Shown piece after piece: positions 32,705 to 50,018 of a stretch of DNA of 64,000 nt. Location of the stretch: assembly GCA_039545315.1 (NCBI GenBank), contig BCIM01000010.1:694441-758440 (forward strand). The letters are read 5' to 3'. A program made the position numbers and the translations under genes. Numbering within the stretch: the first letter of the stretch is position 1; each line of letters begins with the position of its first letter. The DNA comes from Kondoa malvinella (Eukaryota; Basidiomycota; Agaricostilbomycetes; Agaricostilbales; Kondoaceae). The notes beneath the pieces were generated by a model. The model ran no database searches, was not told the DNA's origin, and worked only from the letters and a program-made list of their open reading frames with translations.

Positions 32705-35178
32705 ATGGTCAATTCTATTCAAACACCCGACTTCAGCTGGCCTGGACTGCAAAAGGACATCCCAGAATCAATTCTAGGTCACAAAGACTCAGTAGACCAT
32801 TCTCAACGCCTGCCTTTCACTTTGGAGGATCACTTGATCGATGGCAGTAGACCTATGAAGGTCATTGTTGCAGGAATGGGGTACTCTGGAATCATCGCTT
32901 CCATAAGGATACAGCAAAAGATGAAGAAAGTTACACTGCAGGTTTACGAGAAGAATGATGATGTTGGAGGGACTTGGTATGAGAACAAGTTCAGTCGTGC
33001 TCGCGTCGTGGTGATGCTCGCTCATTCTGAACGCTAGATACCCGAATGTGGCCTGCGACATTCCTGCCTTCTGCTATCAGCTCACTTTCCACGAGAAGGT
33101 GGTTCATTCTGCTCTGTCCATTTTGAATTGCATGCTGATTCAATTACAGGACAACTGGAGCAGCTTCTACGCACCAGGAGTATGTCACACCCCAGATCAA
33201 TCTTGCAAAGCTCATTGTATGACAGGGCGAGATCTGCGAATACCTCCACGAAGTAGTAGACAAATACAAGCTCCGGAAATACGTTCAATGCCAAACCGAA
33301 GTCATCGGGGCTACGTGGAATGAAGAAAAGGGCAAATGGATCATACAGCTCAAACGATCCAACGGCGAGACTTTTCAAGATGAATGCGATGTTTACATAC
33401 CCGCTACTGGGTTCTTGAATGCGTGGAAGGTCTGTCTGTTCTCCTCTCTCGCACATAGTATACTGATGGAGAAATAGTGGCCCGATATTCCAGGCATTCA
33501 CGATTTCAAAGGAGTCAAAGAACATTCAGCGCACTGGGAAGGCAAATTTTCCGACCTGGCAGGCAAGAGAATAGCAGTTATTGGCAATGGCTCGAGCGCG
33601 ATTCAGATCATCCCTGGGCTTGCTCCCGAGAGCACGCATTTGGATACTTACATCAGAGGTCCAACTTGGATTGCGCTGCCTTTCGCTGGCGAGGAAGCTG
33701 GTCAGTCGACTCTTTCCAGACTGAATCACTCGCTAAAATGTATGACAGTCAAGAGGAATCCAACTGGTGGGAATTGTACGTCGCCATCCGCCCTGTTGAT
33801 ACGGGCGCTGACATATGTAAACAGTCAAATTTAGTAACGAAGAACTCGAAAGATTCAGCAACGACAAAGAATACTATGCACAGTACAGACGAGATCTAGA
33901 GAACGAGCTGAATTCCGTGCATGAAGCGACGATCAAGAATTCGCCAATGCAGAATGGAGCTAGAGCGAGTTTCAAAGATATGATGTTGGAGAAGTTGAAG
34001 AACAAGAAGGAAGTTGTGAGTTCTCTAATTGTCTGTCACTGAGTATGTGCTGATTGATAATAGGCCGAGTTCATGATCCCGGACTTCCCAGTAGCCTGGT
34101 AAGCACATGCCTGCGCAAGTTGATACTCTGCTGAGACTGAACAGCCGACGACTGACACCTGGCCCGAACTACCTCGAGACACTCGCTTCAGAGAAAGTAG
34201 ATGTCATCACTACTCACATCAACAAGATAACCGAGACTGGGATAGAAGACAAAAATGGCATTCACAGAGAATACGATGCTATCATTTGCGCTACCGGTAA
34301 GATTTGCCTTTCGCTTCACAACTGTGTCTTGATGTCGTGGTGTGATCAGGCTTCGACACGACCTTCAAACCCCGCTACCCCTTCATTGGACGAAACGGTG
34401 TTGACCTGCGCAAGAAATGGGCCGAACAACCAAATGCGTACCTCGCCATGGTAGTGGACGACTTCCCGAACTGCTTCATGGTACCAGGTCCGAACTCTGG
34501 TGTCGGCTCTGGCTCACTCCTCGTCATCTTTGAACGTCAAGTGGATTGTAGGCTATATCCATCTTTTCGAGACATGGGCTAATTCGTAGAGTAGATGTGA
34601 TCAAGGCGCTGCAGAAGATGCAGAAGGAACTAATCAAGTCTATAGAAGTCAAGAAGAGCATATGTGACGACTGGTCAGACTACATTGATGCGTATTTCGA
34701 AGGAACGGTCTATTCGGAAAAGGTAAACCATTCTTGCTGCGCCTCGGAACGCCTCTGATGCGTCTGGCAGTGCCGGACGTGGTATAAGATGGGTAGATCA
34801 GAGGGCCGAGTTGTGGGACTATGGCCTGGCAGCTGTGTGTCTTTCTCTCTCTTTGACCGAGAGCTTTGTCTGACGTCATGACAGGTCTGCATGCCGTCAG
34901 AACTCTAGAAATGCCTCGTTGGGAAGACTACGAGTACAAGAGTCTCTCTTCACAAAAGAACAAGCTGTCTTGGTTAGGCAACGGGTGCGTTTTCATTTCC
35001 CTTCCATTTAGAAAGTTCACTCGCTTACGCTTGCGACAGGTGGACAGCAATGGAGAAGAACAAGGATGGCGATAGAGCTTTCTACCTCGATAAAAGCGAG
35101 ATTGTACGTCCCTTCCGTCCTGCTCACGGTCCTTGCTGACTTGACCCACAGGACATTCCACCTGTTCCCGAGAACTGA
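32705..35178 (+). CDS. Flavin-dependent Baeyer-Villiger-type monooxygenase
   Basis: FAD/NADPH monooxygenase inserting oxygen into ketones or oxidising heteroatoms. The FAD-binding motif is VIVAGMGYSG near 32862. DVGGTWYENKYPNVACDIP follows across an intron at 32993. The Baeyer-Villiger fingerprint FxGxxxHxxxW appears as FKGVKEHSAHW near 33505-33540, and the NADPH site as RIAVIGNGSSAIQIIP near 33570. About 620 residues over about twelve exons; the end at 35178 follows IDIPPVPEN. No targeting signal is visible. The substrate is unknown; no other biosynthesis genes flank it closely apart from GDSL esterases. Confidence 0.9.
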
Positions 35179-35330
35179 TTGTAGAAGTCGGTGTTGGCCG
35201 TCTGTGTCCATGCGCATGTAATACCCAAGAATGCATTGTAATCTTGACCCGCAAGACAATAAAAATAAAAACACCAAAGAACACGTCCATCAGTATATTC
35301 CCCTACCGCAATCCGCTGCCAATCATTGGA

Positions 35331-36084
35331 TTATCGATAAGGCTGATCAAAAGCCGCCGCCGCAGTCTGTTGTGAGCTGTACTGATCTTGTCCGCCCCGG
35401 GCATAAGCACGATAGTCCCGTATCTCTCTTTGTTGCGGTGGGTATTCTCCCGTCGAGCCTTGAGTGCCGTAAGACTTCTCGTCCAGCGGTGCAGACGTAG
35501 GTGATGATCTATACAAAAGGTGAGTGAGGTGATAAGGATAAAGAGGGGAGAAAAATGTACATGAAGGATTCGCGGAGTGATTTGGTACGCTTGACGAATG
35601 AGGTAGATTGGGCTTTCCTCTTCTTCCGAATGCAGAAGAAGGTGATTAGGCCCTGCCAGGTGAAGTTAGCTCGCGTACCGATATAACGGTACGAGCTGGA
35701 GAACATACAATGATCAATACGCCAAGAGCAGCCGCACCACCGTATATCCCATATTTCGCGCCGTTGCTCAATGCATCCCACCCACTCGCTTCCGATGTAG
35801 TAGTGCCGTTCGACGCAGCTTTTGCAACACCAGTAGGTACCAATTTATCCGCTCCTGAAATGCCTACTGTAACTCCCCATACACCATTTGTATTGCCTGT
35901 TTGCGTGTATGCTGCTGTTGGGACGAGTGAGGTAGGCGTGAGAGTGCCGCCGGTCAATGTCAATCCGCCTATAATAACGCGTCTAGGTCAATCAACAGTC
36001 TGACAGCACCGAAGAGTGAAACGGACCTGTTGTGGGAGGCGCTGTGAGGGAGATGCCATCGTCACCTTGGGTTGTAGTAGCCAT
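35331..36084 (-). CDS. One-pass membrane protein with short cytosolic tail
   Basis: The N-terminal region is rich in Thr, Gly and Ala (GGLTLTGGTLTPTSLVP) and likely outside the cell or in a lumen. One membrane helix follows (YGIYGGAAALGVLIIV), then GLITFFCIRKKRKA with a basic stop-transfer stretch, and a tail ending in AAAAFDQPYR, rich in Tyr, Gln and Arg. About 190 residues over at least four exons. No cleaved signal peptide is evident, so the helix may be the anch​or itself. The layout resembles fungal Mid2-like or wall-sensor proteins, but there is no clear homology. Confidence 0.55.
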
Positions 36085-36351
36085 GCTTTGAAATATGCAA
36101 TCAAGCGACGATTGGAAGGCCCGTGTTCGACGGATCAGGTGGTGGAATGGAAACGAGAGACTGTTAGACGCTTGTGACTAGCGATAAATGTAGGAAAAGA
36201 GCGTGTGTGAGGACAACAACAATCGCAGAAAGTGGCCGTGTCGAAATGTCCAAGGACCGTTTCAACGGTCAAAATCAGCTTGGACCAGAACGGCAAAGGC
36301 AAATACCCTAAGATAGCTGAGAAGACTCTTCCGATATCCTAAATAGAGCCT

Positions 36352-37645
36352 ATGATATCCCTTGCTCTTATCGCGTTGCTGTTGGCCATCGCGCGGGCTC
36401 AGACTACATTCACTTCTTTGACCGTTTTTGGAGGTCAGACTGCTTTTCAGTGTTTTCTCAATGTCTCATTCCTGTCTCAGCTTCTTACACCGTTCGCCGT
36501 CTGTCTGTCTGTGCAATGATCTGGCTTGACATGCAATGAAGGATAACGGCCACCCTGGCGGAAGTCAACTGCCAGAGCCGTATGCTCTCTCGTTATGCTT
36601 CTATTCCGTCTCATTCTGCTTCAAAGGTACTTCAATGGCTCTTATTCCGACGGCCCAATCTTCTCGGAAACCATCTCTCGTCTTCTAAACATCCCTCTCA
36701 CTGCTTACGGTGTTGGCGGCGCATGGATAGCTCCTAACTTACAGTACGCTGGAGCAGCTACTTTCTATACCAGCCAACAAGTCACACAACACCTAGCTGA
36801 AGTTGATTCTCTCAACCTTGGTGACGCACCGCTGTACCTCTGGTGGCCTGGTATCAACCCGTGAGCTCAGTCTTCATCTTCATGAGCGCGTCTAATGTAC
36901 ATCAGCATCAAACTCGCTTGGCAAGCAACAGTGGCATCAGCAACTTGGAACTCCAGCACAACGATCGAACAGCTACAAATTAACGCTCAAGCAAACGCAG
37001 AAGCTGAGATCAGTCAAGCCAGACAGATATTAGATGCTGTTGAAGGTGCTGCGACTGTTTTGATGTCGATACCGCCTTTAGAGATTGTCCCGCAGACGAT
37101 TGATCAAGTGAAGAACAATACTCAAAGGGATGATCAGCTGGTGTTACTGAGCGATCAAACCAAGCTATTCAACAACGGATTAAGGGAAGGAGCGAACACA
37201 GGTGTTCTGTTCTTTGACGCCAACGAATTGTGCGTTTTTAGCAGTCACATAAGCAGAAAACTTATTCTGTTAATAGATGGAGGAATCTTACTCAAGCGGG
37301 AGAATTGAATGCTGCTTATCCATGTCTGACTGTCAGAGGGTCGGAAGATCTCTGTGCGCCTTGTACGGGTCCAGATGTGGTAGTGTGTGATGATGCGGAC
37401 ACGAGAATATACTGGGACGCGCTTGTGAGTGTTCTTTTACGAATGTGTGACTAGCCTGACGCTTTAGATAGCATCCGACGTGTGTCATCAACTTGCTCAC
37501 AGAGACGTGACTGACATCTCGTAGATCCGTTGTGCATGATCAAGTCGGTCAAGCGCTCGTCAGTTTTCTCAGCAGCCCGAATGCGACTAGCACAGAGTCG
37601 GATACAGATCTAGACAGTAGCGCGAAACGGAGATTCGAGCTGTAA
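36352..37645 (+). CDS. Secreted GDSL esterase 2 (CE16-like) with catalytic microexons
   Basis: The signal peptide is MISLALIALLLAIARAQ. Block I reads LTVFGASYTDNGHPGG only if an 11-nt exon (36481-36491) is included; that exon holds the catalytic Ser. Middle exons encode YGVGGAWIAPNLQYAGAATF and LYLWWPGINP. The C-terminal catalytic pair is WDAL|HPT, where the His is in an 8-nt exon (37472-37479). The GASYTDN form and FNGSYSDGP are typical of fungal CE16-like acetylesterases, which remove acetyl groups from plant-wall sugars; that role is inferred from family. About 340 residues over eight or more exons. Confidence 0.82.
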
Positions 37646-37840
37646 ATTGGCCTCGTGCCGCAGCAGATGTAAATTAGCTTGTCCAGTACAATCATCTAGA
37701 CGTCTCCCTGTTTCGGCTTGTCCTTTCGCTCGTTGAGCAGCTCTGTCGCTCCTTAGCATTCTCAGCATGGATTAGATCGTTCTCAACCACTTCAAAAACT
37801 TGTCCCCACATTCTTTTTACGTACAGGACTCGAGCCCAGC

Positions 37841-40800
37841 ATGGCTACACCAGACCCAAGACCACACTCAAAAGCAAAGCTGCAATTCACATATGCACCA
37901 CAAGCCAAGTCCAATCCTCGTACCGAAAAACACGATCGTCAACCAAACACGAACCAATACAGAAGTTCTATCAGATACCCACCTTTTACGAAAGAACCTA
38001 GAACGAATGCAGGACCTCAGCAACATCGGCATTTCCCTCATGGTTGGACTGCTCCGCCTGTCAGCTCGAAACCAGGTGAAGAGCTCGTAGCGAAAGCCAG
38101 ACATGGCAAAGAGGGCTTTAAATTGGATATTATGCCCCAGTCTCAGGCTAATAGACCTATTGAGATGCAAGTGCATGCTTGCTTGGGAGGGGAAGGAGCT
38201 GATTCGAGAGATTAGTCAATTGTCAAACATCCCCAAGAGCGCTGGGTTGGATGAAGTTAACAATATGCTACGTCGGATCCGTGCGTGTTGCTCTGTCCAT
38301 ACTGCACATGCTCAATTGTGAACAGTACATCGACCTCCCTTCACCAACCCACCTGAAAAGCCGCTCAATTTTAGAGTCTTCTTACCTTCTAATAATGCTC
38401 GAGGAGGAAGAGATAGAGAATGGTCTTCGCATTGTGGAGCCGCAGTATTGACTCTACCAACGGCTACGAGTGCGCATCGAATGTTGGCTGATTATGGCCC
38501 CTGTACGTCCGGATAGCTGATTGGCTCTTTATGAGCTTGACTGACTGTTGGGAAGTACAGACGGAATCAAGAAGCTAGTACTACATCAACAAAGAGTCTG
38601 GCTGGCTCAAGCTAAAAGTTGGCCAACTGATGGTCTGCTCGATCATCTGATCAAGAACGACTGGCTTGACCCAAAGGAAAAGGCGAAACGAAAGCGCGAA
38701 GACGAAAAACTAGCACAAGAGATTCCCATCACTTCTGTGCAATTCGGTCGGCTTTGCTCAAACAATCGTTTCTCCAATGAACATGCAGTCGAATTCAACC
38801 TGAAAGAAGAAGATGGTTGGTTGTGTTTTGATCGGATCGGACAATGCTTTCGAATCGGTCATTTCCTGCATGAGAACGTTCTAAAAATTCACGCTTTGAA
38901 CGTCAAGAATGTGATTGCGCTCGAGAAAGTCAACGATGTCAAAGGAGGAGCGAGAGGTGGTTATCCTGTAGTCTTGATCTTGGAGACGAACCCATCTATC
39001 GAAGTCAGACCGGATCACAGTCCTGCTCTGCGGGCGACACAAGCTGCTATGGAAGTCAGACCGGATGACCCTGAATCAGCGAACGAAGAACCCAGAGGCC
39101 CAAGAATTGATCGATTGCGCGCATCTGCTTTCGATAGCAAGCATGAAGGCGTGGCTCCTTTCACTCTACGGCACATCTGTCTGATGCTTCGGTCCGAGGA
39201 TGACGTGCGCTTGTGTACGGTCTTGCTTGGAACGCTAGAGACATCGAGTCTGACCTTTCTTCGTAGTTGATGCTCGTGGGAATATGATCGGTCTACCACC
39301 TTACGTGCAATCATCAGAGGTTGAAATCGTGCAAGACAAGCTGTACCGGAACTCGGGCAAGAACGATCCTCGTAAGGTGCTCTCACGCTGGCTGCAAGAA
39401 CTACTTCCGGTACCTTCTTCCATTGCTCTGTCTTTCCAGCTCGAAAAGCTCTTCCGAAACCTCGTCTTGACGCCTGCGGAGATCCTCACCCTTAGACCGC
39501 AAGTCGACAAGCTCGTGGCGGAGCACGGCGCGTTGCTCGCTGCTGCCTGTCTAAACCATCTTGGTCAAGATCTGGAGATCATGCGGCATCGAGAGAAACC
39601 TTGGACTGCTGCACCGACCGATCTGATTCAGCTATTGAAGAGTGCCAAATCTCGGCTGGACAGCGCATCTCGAGCTTTGATGTCTACAAACAGACCTGAT
39701 AGGCTTATACCTTGCTATCACGTGGTCATGACACCTACAGGAATGGATCTGGAGGGTCCCTAGTGAGCTTCGCTCAACATTTTTGCTGTTGCTAGCTGAA
39801 GAAAAACCGTCTAGTCCGGATCAAACGAATCGAGTATTGCGTCGCTATGGTAAAGCCGATCACTTTCTTCGCGTGTCCTTCTTGGATGAAGACCAGCTTG
39901 AGTATCGTTTTCCGCTCGAAGTCAACTTTCGCACTTTCCTCGAGTCCTCAGTGAAGAGACTGCTTCAAGACGGCTTCTACCTGGGAGCTCGTAAGTGGGA
40001 GGTAAGCACTTCCATATCACACTTGCATCTGTGGGCCCATTGTGTTTGCAGTTCCTTGGCTATTCCCAGTCAGCGCTCAAGACTCGCTCTTTGTGGTTCG
40101 TCACACCCTTCGAGATGCCGAATGGCACGACCATCAATGCAGAGCATATTCGCGCTTCGCTTGGTACCTTTGACAAAGTACAGTTTTCACCTAGGTCGGT
40201 AAACCTGTCTTGCGCTGGAACAAAGCCGCTGATTTACTGGATAGTCGTTATGGTGCTCGTCTTGCCCAAGCTTTCACTGCTACCGATCCATCAATCACTC
40301 TGCGACCGGAGCAGATCCTACATCGTAAAGATGTCGAGACCGAACCAGACCTTAGCGGGCAGCAGCTGAATTTCACGTACGCTGCTGCACCATTTCCAAA
40401 GTGAGGGAATTCGGCATACTGACTGAGCTTGGTAGCGACGGTTGTGGCAAAATATCTGCAGAGCTGATGTTGGATGCTTGGGCTGCTTTGAAGAAGCGCT
40501 CGGAAGCGCTAGAAGACAATATGCCGTCAGCCATCCAGTTTCGTCTGGGAGGCTACAAAGGTGTACTCGTCATGGATCCGTATATGGAGGGCAAGTTCAT
40601 GTCAGTCACGCTATTTATCCACTCTACACCAACTGATCTGTCATTCTAGTATGCTTCGGCCAAGTCAGAACAAGTTTGATGGAGGCCAGCAGCTGGAGCT
40701 CGAAATTTGCTCTGCTGCTTTCGAACAGCACAAACCAGGGTGAGCCAATACAATACGCGTAATATGTACGCTGACTTCTCACAGCCCAATGTATTTGAGT

Positions 40801-42839
40801 CGACCTTTGGTCAAAACTTTGGGTAATCTTCTGGTAGCGAGAGAAGAAACGTAGCTCATGATGCCATACAGAGGATCGAGGCGTCGAAGTAGAAGCATTC
40901 TTGGACCTGCAGAAGTCTTCTGTCGAAGACGCCGTCAAGATTAAGACTTCTTTGGCTCGAGCGTCCCGAGTCATCGAGCGTAACATGCTTGGCGGTTCCT
41001 ACAAAATCTCAAAGATCCTTCCCTTGATCCGAACTCTAAACAATCTCAACGACGACCCGAGCTCTATCTTTGACGAGGGCGGAAGCTTTGGACTCTTTGT
41101 CAAGGAAATTGTTTACTGTTGTCTGAACCACATTCTCCGGCTCATCAAGCAGAAAGCTCGCATCCAGGTGCCAGGAGGCCTGACTGCCATTGGCGTTTGT
41201 GACGAATGGAACTTTCTCAAACCCGGCGAGATTTTCTGCTGTCAGGCTTCTCGTAATGGCGGGGATCCTCGCTGTCTGGAAGGAACAGTGCTCATCTCTC
41301 GTCCACCAACCATTCATCCAGGCGACGTACAGCTGGTCAGAGCCATCGGCCAACCACCTCCGGGATTAGAAAAGCTACTCAAGCTGACGAACGTCGTTAT
41401 CATGTCGGTGCAAGGGATGCGACCTCTGTCAAACTGCTTAGGTGGAGGCGATTTGGACGGCGATCTTTATCAAATCATCGAGCAGCCTGAGCTCTTCCCT
41501 ACCAAGGACACGGAACCAGCAGATTACGAGACGGCGAACAAAGACGTGATGCTCGATCGTCCTTGCCAGACCGATGACCTTATCGAGTCCATCATTGGAT
41601 TCTTTGAACATGATCGACTTGGTCTCATTGCTCACCAGCATCTGCTCATCTCTGATCAAACGGAATATGGCTCGACCCATTTCAAGGCTCTAGAGCTGGC
41701 TCGAATCCATTCATTGGCTGTTGATTGTGAGGACCAACTCATGTACGTTGAGCTGAATACTTAGATTTCTCTAGTTCCTAAAACGGGTCGAGTCGTCATC
41801 AATGACCAGATTCCGCGACCTCTGGTCCCGCTCAAGCCTGACTTCGTCAGTGCTTCGGCAGGAGAATAGTCTTACACTGACAAATAGCTGTAGATGATGC
41901 CTGAAGGCAGCATGGGCATGCCCGATCATACACTCTTTTATGAGAGCAAGCGGGCTCGTGAGTTGCGAGCCTTTTCGCTTCGTCACTCCAATTGAAGTGC
42001 TTAACAGTCGGTCAACTTTTCCGCAATGTCGATATCGAGAGCCACATACCGGCCGACGAGATGCCTCAGCGAATGTCACCCAGTCTACCTGCACCCTTCG
42101 AGGATCTCAAAGCTTTGAACAATTTGAAGCACTCCAAATTCGCTCTACGGGTATGGGATCTCGTGCGCCAAGTCAGAGGACCTTTTGAAGTGGATGTCGA
42201 CACGCTTCGATTTTGCTCGCAGCTGTTAGGTGAATTAAGTGCTTGCCTACATTATCTAGTCTGATAGCTCGCTGTAGTCGACTATGCTATTGACCTACGT
42301 CAAATTTCTTTGGTCAACTCGCTCAGTCGGCTACCAGGCTATCATCTCACTGAGGCAGAAATTTGCTCCGGGACAATCTTGCTCTCCACAGCCCAGCATC
42401 GCAAGCGGGTCAATCAGATACAAACGGTATGCAGATCTCGAAGCCGCCGCTTCTTTGCTGACCTTATTTGCAACAGCTCAACCTGCAGTCTGCTGATCTC
42501 GTACAAGGTCTCGAAGCCCATCTGCTAGGAAATGTCTCGCCAAAGGACAAAGTCTGCCGACTCTTCACAGCCTGGAATTTGGCACAGTATCATCTACAAG
42601 AAGACGAGAAGTTCGGTGCCAAGTCGTACGTGCTGTGTCGCCAGCTCTCTGTTGTTCTCACTTGTATTACAGCTTCGGATTGGTTGCGCTCAAGCTTTTA
42701 CTTCATACGCTGTTCGACGACATCAAAGCATCCGGCAGCACCTGGAATGGCCGAAGAGCTGTCGCTAGAGCCGAGTTCTGATATTCTCAATCGCATGTAT
42801 ATAACTTATGCCGCATCCATTTTGGGTTTATTCTTGTAA
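37841..42839 (+). CDS. RNA-dependent RNA polymerase (RNAi, QDE-1/RDR type)
   Basis: Cellular RdRP that copies RNA into dsRNA for small-RNA silencing. The catalytic aspartates are in GGGDLDGDLYQ near 41440, the DxDGD motif of this family. Upstream family segments include DGCGKISAELMLDAW near 40435, IQFRLGGYKGVLVMDP near 40530-40570 and VLISRPPTIHPGDVQLV near 41290. The N-terminal region of about 130 residues is basic and low-complexity. The gene has about 15 introns and would give about 1300 residues. Exons show no premature stop that splicing cannot explain, so it looks intact. Its stop is 33 bases from that of GDSL esterase 3. Confidence 0.92.
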
Positions 42840-42872
42840 TCTAGCATGCACAGCACTTCATGGAATATCTAC

Positions 42873-44027
42873 TCATTGTTCTAGCTCCAAGACGTTCAGC
42901 ACCTCTTTTGCCATCACTGCGTGAAATTTCGAAGTCGGATGAAGCCCACTAGGTAGACATGAGTAAATCGAGATTGCTCTTTGAGATCTGAACTTACTCG
43001 CACCACATCTAAGCAACAAGAAGTCAGATCTCGTTGTAAACATGAGGCAGAACCAAATTTACCCCTCCTCGCCAAGCTGTTACGTCTTCCTCCGTAAAGC
43101 CATAAGACTGTGGATTGTCGTATACTCTCTCAAACAGCTTCCAGGTAGGCACTAACACTTGTCGGCAGTCTGACCTCTGACTCGCTATACGACTCGTCAG
43201 TAAGAGTTTCCCGGAACGAAATGCCCGGACAAACCTATGTCTGGCAAATGATCGTTCCAGGACTGTATCTTCCGCCGTAAAGCTTGACAATGTTCCGGAT
43301 TTGCTAGTTCACGCATCCTCGGCGGACAATTGAACAATAAGAACCGACGAGCGCCTTTCGAGTAAAGCTTTTCTTGTAATTGGATGATAGATTGAGCTGC
43401 TTTCGCGCTGGCTGCTTCGTCTTGCAAGAAGAAGTTGTCATTGACTCCCGTAAAGATGCAAAAGAGGGAGTCCTCGGCAGACCAGTCTTTACAGCGAGGC
43501 AAGTCATTATCAATAAAGCCAATGTCGATTTGAGGCCAGATTTGCGCTATCGTACTCCCGCCTTGAGCACAATCAGCTTCTTAGGTGTAAGTATAGTGAC
43601 GGAATACAGCTTACCGATTGCATAGTCGAAAGCGCGCAATTCCTTATCGAAAACGCTTCCTCCATTCTTGACTAGATGGCCGACCCAACTAAGGCCAACG
43701 CAAGGCATGAGTAAGACAGATCTACTGATCAAGAGGAGGCAGACGTGCTTCGGGTAGTCGCCTTCTGCACCCCATTTTAGCTTTTCCGTCTCGCAGTCAC
43801 CTGGCCTGTCGCATATATTCAGCCAAGTGCTAGCCAGCAAAGCGAGAGGGAGAGCACCATTCGACGCCCATAGGACATTCATGACATGGCATACAACAGG
43901 AGCGTGCATCATACCCAATGGAAGAATACGAGTCTAAGAAAATAACTCAGTGATGTCGATAATTCGTTGTACCGAGGATAGTACCGCCGAATATGAACAG
44001 GTTGCGAATTTTGTGCTTCTGTGACAT
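42873..44027 (-). CDS. GDSL esterase 3 with microexons
   Basis: Block I reads LFIFGDSYSSIG, which needs a 19-nt exon (43915-43933) carrying the catalytic Ser. Later segments are YPKHVGHLVKNGGS, AQIWPQIDIGFI, LFCIFTGVNDNFFLQDE with the block III Asn, and RRFLLFNCPPRM. The catalytic Asp-His part, MWCDGLHPTSKFH, is joined from an 11-nt exon (42998-43008) whose last codon for Asp is split, and a final exon ending at 42873. No signal peptide is visible. Length about 300 residues. It is divergent from the Vfa1-like gene, with starts 117 bases apart. Confidence 0.8.
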
Positions 44028-44144
44028 GCTTGTAGTGGTGAAAGAACTACCTCCCATGCTCTGATGGCTGTTCTCGAAAGAAACAAAAGAAGCGTGTTGA
44101 ATTACGTGATGCAACGCGTCTCTTCAAACATAACAGCGACGTGA

Positions 44145-44762
44145 ATGTCTGGCGTGCCATTCAAGAATGAGTACTATAGACGCGAAGTCGGGTGAGTCAC
44201 TATCCAGGCAGACAGATAGGAGCTGAGGCTACACTAGTACTGACAAGACGTGTTCAATGTGTCATAAAGCTACAAAATGCTGTCTAGCTACGTGAGCTCC
44301 TTCATATACTTCCTATCTTCAGCTAATGATGACAGCATTAACGTCGACTCCTTCCTCTACTGCTGCCCGAGCCATCTGTTGGATCGGGGCTTCTGCACAA
44401 TCATCCCTGAGCCAGAGCTAGACTCTATTAAGCCAAGCGAGGACGACATAGCTGGTGTAGTGAAGGAATATCAGGAGCGAGAGCAGAAAAAGGCAAAGAA
44501 AGATGACAAGGGTGATGAGAAGGAAAGTGATATAAAGGCTAAGGAAAAGAAACCTGCTTCGCCCTCTGTCAAGTCTCCACCGCCTGGGAAAACGAGAGCG
44601 CAAAAGTATACGCTGCATAGGGAGATCTTCCAAATCGCAAGTCACACGCTTGCTCCGGATCGTATTCTGACGCCTCTATAGCAAGTGGACGCATACAAGT
44701 CTCAACAAGCAAAGAAACAAGCAGCCAACATCCCTCGAGCACCTCGTGGAAATTTTTCATAG
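44145..44762 (+). CDS. VFA1: Vfa1-like Vps4-associated protein
   Basis: Small protein that in yeast binds the AAA-ATPase Vps4 in endosomal (ESCRT) sorting. The N-terminus has a zinc-type cysteine set: KTCSMCHKATKCCLATINVDSFLYCCPSHL, read in one frame across introns at about 44191-44239 and 44288-44332. A charged Lys/Glu-rich linker and a conserved helical end (YTLHREIFQ ... MDAYKSQQAKKQAANIP) follow. About 175 residues. The last intron near 44639-44692 brings the C-terminus into frame. Confidence 0.75.
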
Positions 44763-44964
44763 ACCGGAAACATGGATGTAAAATGCATAATGAAGTGTAA
44801 AATGCCCGAGTAATTGTACAAGTGAAACGAATTTACGGAACCGAGACCATACTATGCATTCTCTTCAAAGAGCAGTGACTTGCGTGGTGGGCATTTCACT
44901 CTGCTGGTGATCAGTGATGGTCTGCGAGCAAGTCAGCTAGATCTGGACAGGAAAGGCAAAGAGC

Positions 44965-49822
<4,858 letters not shown>

Positions 49823-50018
49823 TTTCGCGTAAAGCCCGTGGTATAGTTCAACGCAATAGAGCACAAGGGGAATCCAAAGGGCCTGCTGTTTGGTATAATA
49901 GGTAAAGGTTCCTGGCTGCTCCCACCAGCCAGAACACGCAGGTATAGTTTTGGAGAGAGAGAGTCACAAAAAGTCGTGTTGATTCATGCATATTTGCCAC
50001 GGTAGCTACTAAGTCTGG

